Source: an uncultured bacterium
Lineage (GTDB): Bacteria > DRYD01
DNA: 13,633 bases
NCBI GenBank assembly: GCA_937927985.1
Contig: CALFWH010000049.1
Span: forward strand, 1 to 13,633
Direction of reading: 5' to 3'
The notes below the pieces were generated by a model, which saw nothing but the letters and a program-made list of their open reading frames with translations, was not told the origin of the DNA and ran no database searches. The translations under genes were made by a program, and so were the position numbers. Shown here piece by piece: positions 6,462-11,905 of the stretch. Within the stretch, counting starts at the first letter, position 1; each line of letters starts with the position of its first letter.

Positions 6462-7526
6462 ATGCTTAGCCCCATAAATCCTCAATCAAATCAATCAATA
6501 AATCAAATAAAAGATAATTTTATTGATTCTAATACACAAAATAATTTAAGTGTTACAGATTCAACTGTAAATAAAAATATTCCATCATCTCAAAATCAAC
6601 AATCTCCTGATCTAATGCAAGATATATTCAATCCTAATATTTCAAAAGATGAAGCAATAAAGAAGATTGAATCTCTAATTGCACAAAAAGAAAATGAATT
6701 AGAATCTGTTAACTCTAAAATCCAAGAATTACTAAATTCATTATCTAATACGAATCAAAATATTTCAAATGTAAATGTAGAATTATTAAAATATCAACAA
6801 GCTTCAAAGCAGATAGAATTAGAAACCTTAAATATGCAAAAACAATCTCTTGAAAATCAGATCCACGTACTTAACCAAAGAAAAGATCAACTTATTAATG
6901 AAAAAAAACAAGAAGAAGAACAGCAAATGAATATCGAACAAATTTCACGAAATATGCAAGGAAATTATCAAGATTCAATAGAACAACTTAAAAATCTTAA
7001 AAATCAATTAGAACTTTATCAAAAATCTATGAATTCTAATTATCAAAAACAAATAGAATCTATAAATTCACAGATAAATAAACTACAAAAGGAAATAGAG
7101 GATTTATTAAATCAACAACCATCTACTCCTGAAGAAGCTGAACAAATAGCTCAAAAAATAGCAGAAAAAAGGAATTTTATACAAACTCTTAAGGGTCAAA
7201 TGGATCTTTTATCACAGGAATCAACAAATCTCAATACTCAAATAAACCAACAGATTATGGATTTAGATAGACAAATTCTTGATATAAGAAAGCAAATGCA
7301 GGTTGATTTTTACAATAAGTGGGCAATGGACCAAGCAATGAGAAGGGAAATAGAACAAATAATCTGGACAGAGATGCTAAACAAAAAGAATCATATAGCT
7401 AATTTATGGAAAATGTATTTTGATACTAATAATAAAATTCAAGCTATGTGGAAAGATATGTACCTTAAAAAGGTGGCTGATAATAGTAGTTTTGCAGCAC
7501 AGTGGGCCAAGGCTTTAGGAGTTTAG
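6462..7526 (+). CDS. Coiled-coil protein of unknown function, Gln/Asn-rich, with a Trp-rich C-terminal segment
   Basis: I do not recognise this 354-residue protein. Residues 1-60 are Asn/Gln/Ser-rich and probably disordered. From about 60 to 290 it is almost pure heptad-type sequence rich in Glu, Lys, Gln, Ile and Leu (IKKIESLIAQKENELESVNSK and similar), with one short break near QQPSTPEEAEQ that could be a hairpin turn between two coils. The C-terminal ~60 residues change character: YNKWAMDQAMRREIEQIIW, then NLWKMYFDTN, AMWKDMYLKK and FAAQWAKALGV. Five tryptophans recur at irregular spacing, suggesting a helical docking domain. There is no signal peptide or membrane segment, so it is likely cytoplasmic. 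A structural, filament-forming or scaffold role is possible but unproven. Strong Shine-Dalgarno; the next gene begins 2 nt after its stop, so the two are co-transcribed. Confidence 0.85.
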   Translation: MLSPINPQSNQSINQIKDNFIDSNTQNNLSVTDSTVNKNIPSSQNQQSPDLMQDIFNPNISKDEAIKKIESLIAQKENELESVNSKIQELLNSLSNTNQNISNVNVELLKYQQASKQIELETLNMQKQSLENQIHVLNQRKDQLINEKKQEEEQQMNIEQISRNMQGNYQDSIEQLKNLKNQLELYQKSMNSNYQKQIESINSQINKLQKEIEDLLNQQPSTPEEAEQIAQKIAEKRNFIQTLKGQMDLLSQESTNLNTQINQQIMDLDRQILDIRKQMQVDFYNKWAMDQAMRREIEQIIWTEMLNKKNHIANLWKMYFDTNNKIQAMWKDMYLKKVADNSSFAAQWAKALGV

Positions 7527-7527
7527 T

Positions 7528-8505
7528 ATGATAAAAAAAGCTATTATTTTAGCAGGGGGAGAAGGTACTCGCCTCCGCCCCCTCACCTATAACCTCCCCA
7601 AACCCTTAGTCTACATAAATAACTTGCCTTCTATCGAATACATTATAAAATTCCTTTACCACTTCGGAATAAAGCAATTCGCAATAAATATAAGTTATAA
7701 ACCAGAAAAAATAGAAGAATATATCGAAAATGTTTTCTATAAAAAATTTAAAGATGCAGAGATTTTTATACTTAAGGAAGAAAAATTATCTGGTACAGCT
7801 GGACCTGTTAAAAAATTACAATCTTTCTTTGGAAAAGAAAACTTTATTGTTATAGGATGTGACGATATATTCGATTTTGATCTACAGGTACTAATAGATC
7901 AACATATCAAAAACTCTGCTGTCGCTACCATAGGATTGTTTAAAGTAGAGGATCCTTCTGAATATGGAGTAGCCATAGTAGATGAATATAATAACGTAAT
8001 AGGCTTTCAAGAAAAACCCAAACAAAAACCTATATCATATCTAGCAAATACTGGAGTTTACTTATTTAGTCCCAAAATTTTTGATTATATATTATCTACA
8101 GATTTTTATGATTTTGGTACTCAAGTTTTTAGCAATTTACTAAGTGATAAAGCAAAATTTATTGGAATAAATGTAGCCAATTACCCCAAATTCCTTAAAC
8201 AATCCTATTGGATAGATATAGGAAATATAAAAACTTATTTCAAAGCTCATATTGATTTGGCTTTATTAAAACATCCTTTCATAGAATCAAAGATTTTAAA
8301 TTCTTCTAATTATACTCTGGTTTTAGATGATAATATTAAGATTTCTTCTAATACTTTTTTTGAAGGATTAGTGGTTATAGGTAGGGATAGTGAAGTATCA
8401 GGGTTTATAAAGAATTCTATTATTTGGCCTAATAGCGTTTTGGTTAATTCTTATTTGGTTGATAGTGTTATAATTGGTGGGGTAGGGAAGTTAGCCGCAG
8501 TGTGA
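7528..8505 (+). CDS. Sugar-1-phosphate nucleotidyltransferase (GlmU/ManC/RmlA-like) with a short left-handed beta-helix
   Basis: The nucleotide-binding signature LAGGEGTRLRPLT (8-20) with PKPL (24-27) marks an NDP-sugar pyrophosphorylase, which joins an NTP and a sugar-1-phosphate. Also seen are GTAGPVKKL, GCDDIFDFD (metal-binding aspartates), GFQEKPK, ANTGVYLFSP and YWIDIGNIKTYFKAH. The last ~75 residues hold a few hexapeptide-type turns (FEGLVVIGRDSEVSGFIKN and on) typical of mannose-1-phosphate guanylyltransferase-like proteins, but the helix is short and ends GGVGKLAAV. The sugar and base are not decided; the aminotransferase upstream suggests an amino-sugar pathway. AGGAG about 8-12 nt before the ATG lies in the end of the preceding gene. 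Codons 15-50 are unusually rich in C-ending codons (CGC, CTC, CCC, TAC). The last ten codons and stop lie inside rnpB. Confidence 0.93.
   Translation: MIKKAIILAGGEGTRLRPLTYNLPKPLVYINNLPSIEYIIKFLYHFGIKQFAINISYKPEKIEEYIENVFYKKFKDAEIFILKEEKLSGTAGPVKKLQSFFGKENFIVIGCDDIFDFDLQVLIDQHIKNSAVATIGLFKVEDPSEYGVAIVDEYNNVIGFQEKPKQKPISYLANTGVYLFSPKIFDYILSTDFYDFGTQVFSNLLSDKAKFIGINVANYPKFLKQSYWIDIGNIKTYFKAHIDLALLKHPFIESKILNSSNYTLVLDDNIKISSNTFFEGLVVIGRDSEVSGFIKNSIIWPNSVLVNSYLVDSVIIGGVGKLAAV
8466..8474 (+). promoter_or_regulatory. Extended -10 promoter for rnpB inside the nucleotidyltransferase gene
   Basis: TGTTATAAT fits the extended -10 pattern TGnTATAAT with a perfect TATAAT at 8469-8474. Initiation 6-8 nt downstream would fall on the G-run at about 8480-8482, at the base of the RNase P P1 helix. 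No convincing -35 is seen at 16-18 bp, as is usual for extended -10 promoters. The site lies in codons of the upstream gene. Confidence 0.6.
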
Positions 8506-8804
8506 CTGAAAAGGTTATACTGAGGAAAGTCCCGGCTCTAAAAAAAAAGGTGCTGGAGAAATTCCAGGTGTACTGCTTAGTACAACGGAAAGTGCCACAG
8601 AAACAAGACTATGTGCTAGAGGCCATACGTGCTGAAAGCACATAAAGTTGAAACCGTAGGGTAAAAGCCTACGAACTTTGGTAGCAATACCAAAGTTGGT
8701 AAACCCCACCCTGAGCAAAGCTAAAAGCTGCAAAAAGCACAGAGTAATCTGTGCTTAAGACAAATGGCTAACAATATACAGAACCGGGCTTACCTACCCC
8801 ACTA
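8475..8804 (+). ncRNA. rnpB: RNase P RNA, bacterial type A-like, with overlapping protein genes at both ends
   Basis: This is the catalytic RNA that trims tRNA 5' ends. GAGGAAAGTC (8522-8531) is the universal 5' core. ACAGAACCGGGCTTA (8778-8792) is the 3' core, and CCCGG (8531-8535) pairs with CCGGG (8784-8788), a P4 covariant of the E. coli pair. P1 is formed by 8475-8486 with 8793-8804, 12 bp including one G-U. P3 is AGTGTGAC (8499-8506) with GTTATACT (8514-8521). GTTGAAACCG, GGTAAACCCCACCC and GAGCAAAGC are the inner conserved blocks. Two hairpins carry GNRA loops: ACTTTGGTA-GCAA and the P18-like AAGCACAGA-GTAA (8735-8756). AGACAAATG (8758-8766) matches the conserved AGAnnAAUG element. Between GAGCAA and P18 only ~15 nt remain, so P15/L15/P16/P17 are reduced to a small AGCT/AGCT stem and no GGU is seen. 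Both ends are inferred from P1 pairing. No terminator follows. Confidence 0.97.
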
Positions 8805-9963
8805 TATAACAGATCCACACTGCCACCCCCTATTACTATTACAAAAATTACTAAACTTATCCATAGATTATACCCAGTTTACTGAACTACTTAAAAATAA
8901 AAATATTAATCAAAAAACTTTTAAATACAATATCCTTATTGTCAATAATCTACCTTATGAGTCTATAACTAATACCTTGATAAATCTCATAAATCAATTC
9001 AATTTTCCAGTAATTCTGAAAACATCTGATTATCACACTTTTGTTGTTAATCAAGAATTCATACAGGAACTAAAAAGAACATTAAAACCAACAGAAAAAC
9101 TGAAATTACCATCAAAAATAGATTATGTATGGAAAGAAAAAAATTTTGAGCTTGTAGATAAATTGATTATTCATTATTTGCTTAGAGATATTAAAAATAA
9201 CTATAAATTACTTTCTGAAAAATTTTTATCTCAAGGAATAAATAAAGTAATAGATGCTTTTACTACTAGCAATTTTTACGAATTCTATAAATCTATTAAT
9301 TCTATCCTAACAAATGAATTTACAGGTTTTAAAATAAAGTTTTTAGTTGATAATAATTTCTTTTTAGATAATCCTGATATTATTTTTGATAAGCAGGTTT
9401 TAGGATTGAAATTTTTTATAGATGGAACCATTTTATCTAATACTGTTTGGAATTGGGGTACAATAAACTGCTTTTTCGATCCTAAATCATTTAATGAAAT
9501 AATTAATTTATTATCTAATAAAATTTATAATCTATCTAAAGTATACTTAGCTTTTCACTGTATAGGGATTATGGCTTTTAAATATTTAGTTAAGGATATA
9601 CTGAAAAAGATATTTTTAACAGATGGTAAATTCGAAAATGAATTTTTTAAAAAGATTTTTATAAGAATAGAGCATTGTACTTTTATGTCGAAAGACGATT
9701 TTTCTTATTTAATCGATTTCATAAATAGTTACAAACTTTACAAAAAATTTTTTTTAGTCTTAAATCCAGAAAATACCACTTTAAAATTGGTTGATATATA
9801 TAGATATAGGGATTATCTTTATCCTTGTTATTCTTCAGATTGTCCTGTTTTTGATCTAGATTTAAAAAATTCTATTTATAATTTTGTAGGAGTAAAAGAT
9901 AATTTTTACACGGATAAAATTGTAAGTGATATTTTTAGTTTTAATTCGATTTTGTTTGAATAG
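8764..9963 (+). CDS. Divergent YtcJ-like amidohydrolase (Amidohydro_3 type), starting inside rnpB
   Basis: This 399-residue metal-dependent hydrolase shows the YtcJ order of motifs: DPHCH (D17-H21, metal-binding D-x-H-x-H), TSDYHTFVVN (88-96, family S-D-G-H-x-x-x-V-N), GLKFFIDGTI (214-223), FHCIG (264-268, metal His), RIEHC (301-305) and YSSDCPV (356-362, catalytic Asp). The substrate is unknown; relatives hydrolyse amides or similar bonds. It is short for the family (usually over 500) and lacks the N-terminal beta-sandwich that normally precedes D-x-H-x-H. The ATG at 8764 is the only ATG/GTG/TTG in frame between a stop at 8722 and the metal motif, so codons 1-13 must lie in rnpB. No Shine-Dalgarno is seen. 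The 3' end overlaps the convergent secretin gene by 23 bp. Amino acid content is unusually rich in Phe, Asn, Lys and Ile. Confidence 0.8.
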   Translation: MANNIQNRAYLPHYITDPHCHPLLLLQKLLNLSIDYTQFTELLKNKNINQKTFKYNILIVNNLPYESITNTLINLINQFNFPVILKTSDYHTFVVNQEFIQELKRTLKPTEKLKLPSKIDYVWKEKNFELVDKLIIHYLLRDIKNNYKLLSEKFLSQGINKVIDAFTTSNFYEFYKSINSILTNEFTGFKIKFLVDNNFFLDNPDIIFDKQVLGLKFFIDGTILSNTVWNWGTINCFFDPKSFNEIINLLSNKIYNLSKVYLAFHCIGIMAFKYLVKDILKKIFLTDGKFENEFFKKIFIRIEHCTFMSKDDFSYLIDFINSYKLYKKFFLVLNPENTTLKLVDIYRYRDYLYPCYSSDCPVFDLDLKNSIYNFVGVKDNFYTDKIVSDIFSFNSILFE

Positions 9964-11479
9964 ATTTTTGATCAGGGTTTTGAGGTGGATTTTGATCGGG
10001 GATTTGGTTAGGATTTTGATTAATAGTATCATCTGGTAGATTAATAATTTGTGGTCTAATGATGAAGATAACTTCGGTATTTTGATTTGATTTTTTTTCT
10101 GCTTTGAATAATGAGCCTACTAGTGGTATGTCACCTACTATGGGGATTTTGTAATTGATTTTTCTTTCTTCTTCTTTTATTAATCCTGCTATTATTATGG
10201 TATCATTGGATTTGACGGTTAATTCTGTTGATACTTCTCTGGTTGCTGTCCAAGGAGCAGGTGTTGTTGTAATTAAATAACTAACCTTTGGTAGTATTTT
10301 TAGATTTATATAATTGTCTTTAGTAACTAATGGCTGGAATTCTAAATTTACTCCTACATCCACGTATTCTATTTCTTGAAATGCTTGGGTTATTTGTCCA
10401 CTTTGAATTATTGTGGGTTTTAAGTAAGGTACTCTTTCTCCTAGGAATACTTTTGCAGTTTTACCATCTGATGTAACAAGTTTTGGATTAGCTAAGATCC
10501 TTGCTACACCTTGTTTTTCTAACATCAAAACTTGCAAATTTATCGAAGTCCTTACTGGAAAAGATATTTTGTCAGATTTAACTGTAAGTATTACAGATGT
10601 GTTAGAGCTTGCTCCTGTGGATGAGGGATCTTTTTCAAGAAGAGTAGTTATGTTTGAACTTTCTCCTGGGTATATACCTAGATCTTTGAATCTGTCTTTA
10701 TTTATCTCTACTACTTGTACTTCTATCATTATTTGGGGAAGTTTTTTATCGATTAAGCTTGATAATAATTCTTCAATATTTTTTATTATAAAATAAGGGG
10801 CTGTAACTATTATACTATTTGTTCTTTCATCTGCGTCTATTTTTATTTGTTCTTTTATTATAGGTTCTTGAAATATATAAACTGAATTATTTATTATTGT
10901 TAGAATATCTTTTGCTTTGGAATTGTTTAATTTAAAAGTTTTGGTTTTTACTTCAGAATCTGGTTTATCAAAAAATTTGATTAACTGTGATAAATCTTTT
11001 ATTTTATCTGCTGTTGTTTCTATTATTAGTGAATTAGAAAAATTATCTACCATTATAGTAGAGTCTTTTTCTCTTGAGTATATTATGTTTCTTACATAAT
11101 CTGCAGGGGTATATATTAATTTTATTGATAATATTTGTTTTTGTTTGTATAGATGAGCTTTATTTTTAGGCACTATCATTATGGTATTATCATTAAGTTT
11201 TATTGCTTCTAATTCTGCGTATTTTATTATTGCTTGTAAGGCTTCTTTTATGGTTATATTTTTGAAAGTTACTGATATTTTTTTATCTTCTTCTACATCT
11301 ATTATGAAATTGTATGGTATTTGAGAAGTAATAAAATAAAGAAGATTTTTAACACTTACATCTTTAAAAGTACCCTCAAAACTTTTGTTTGAGTTTTTAA
11401 AATCTAATTCCAATGAATAAGTTTTGCTTATTAGACCAAGACATAGAAAAAAAATTATAAAAAAAATTTTGTTTTTCAT
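9941..11479 (-). CDS. Secretin (PilQ/GspD-family outer-membrane channel protein)
   Basis: This 512-residue protein starts with a signal peptide (MKNKIFFIIFFLCLGLISKTYS). An STN/N0-type domain follows (about 30-105, FKDVSVKNLLYFITSQIPYNFIIDV). Two ring-building N domains come next (about 115-175, with NSLIIETTADKIKDLSQLI, and about 180-250, with DERTNSIIVTAPYFIIKNIE). The secretin domain spans about 250-475 with VPYLKPT, VDVGVNLEFQPLV, the SNDTIIIAGLI signature and IPIVGDIPLVGSLF. Secretins form large outer-membrane rings for type IV pili, type II secretion or DNA uptake; no pilus or secretion partner lies in the window, so the system is not decided. The C-terminal ~25 residues are a low-complexity tail of NPNQ/NPDQ-like repeats. 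The start follows the previous gene's stop by 3 nt, without a Shine-Dalgarno, so coupling is likely. Confidence 0.95.
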   Translation of the reverse strand: MKNKIFFIIFFLCLGLISKTYSLELDFKNSNKSFEGTFKDVSVKNLLYFITSQIPYNFIIDVEEDKKISVTFKNITIKEALQAIIKYAELEAIKLNDNTIMIVPKNKAHLYKQKQILSIKLIYTPADYVRNIIYSREKDSTIMVDNFSNSLIIETTADKIKDLSQLIKFFDKPDSEVKTKTFKLNNSKAKDILTIINNSVYIFQEPIIKEQIKIDADERTNSIIVTAPYFIIKNIEELLSSLIDKKLPQIMIEVQVVEINKDRFKDLGIYPGESSNITTLLEKDPSSTGASSNTSVILTVKSDKISFPVRTSINLQVLMLEKQGVARILANPKLVTSDGKTAKVFLGERVPYLKPTIIQSGQITQAFQEIEYVDVGVNLEFQPLVTKDNYINLKILPKVSYLITTTPAPWTATREVSTELTVKSNDTIIIAGLIKEEERKINYKIPIVGDIPLVGSLFKAEKKSNQNTEVIFIIRPQIINLPDDTINQNPNQIPDQNPPQNPDQKSIQTKSN

Positions 11480-11482
11480 TTA

Positions 11483-11851
11483 TTAGTATTTATAAACTAT
11501 TCTTTCCACGTGTTCTCCTATTAATGGTAACTTATAATGTTCTCTGTTATAAGCTTTAATAGCTAAGAATATTGCTATAAAAATTACTGGTAAAGATAAT
11601 AAAAGAAGTAATAATGAAAAAAAGCAACCTATTATGCTACCAATATTAGGTATATAAGCTATAATACAGGATAAAATAGAAAGAATAGTAAATATTGCAG
11701 TCACTGTAAGAGAAAAAAATATGGACTGTAGGGAGTGAAATCTTACAAAACTATTTTCTGTTTCTACAAAGTATGCTATTAAGGCAACTATAGGAATGAT
11801 ATAACCTATTGCTGTTAACAAATTCTCTTGGATCCCTAATTTTGTATTCAT
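11483..11851 (-). CDS. Tic20/DUF4870-like small membrane protein
   Basis: This 122-residue protein has three to four hydrophobic segments (residues 12-28, about 44-65, 68-95). It also has the marks of the DUF4870/Tic20-like family: an N-terminal G-Y-I-I-P segment, RFHSLQSIFF (37-46) just before the second helix, and AYNREHYKLPLIGEHVERI at the C-terminus. The biochemical role of this bacterial family is unknown. AAGGGAG (11864-11870) precedes the ATG by 12 nt, a little far but the best ribosome site here. It lies 54 nt downstream of the ligA stop and 3 nt upstream of the secretin gene, so the three may form one minus-strand operon. Confidence 0.85.
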   Translation of the reverse strand: MNTKLGIQENLLTAIGYIIPIVALIAYFVETENSFVRFHSLQSIFFSLTVTAIFTILSILSCIIAYIPNIGSIIGCFFSLLLLLLSLPVIFIAIFLAIKAYNREHYKLPLIGEHVERIVYKY

Positions 11852-11905
11852 AATTTTATTTTGCTCCCTTATATTGTAGATTTTTTAATACTTTCTAAAG
11901 ATATT

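Noticed and set aside
8515..8733. A 72-codon open frame on the minus strand across the rnpB region
   Set aside because: It lies entirely inside the RNase P RNA on the opposite strand, and its sequence is explained by the conserved RNA core.
10569..11099. Plus-strand open frames of 60-75 codons
   Set aside because: They are antisense to the well-supported secretin gene, have no ribosome site and resemble no family I know.
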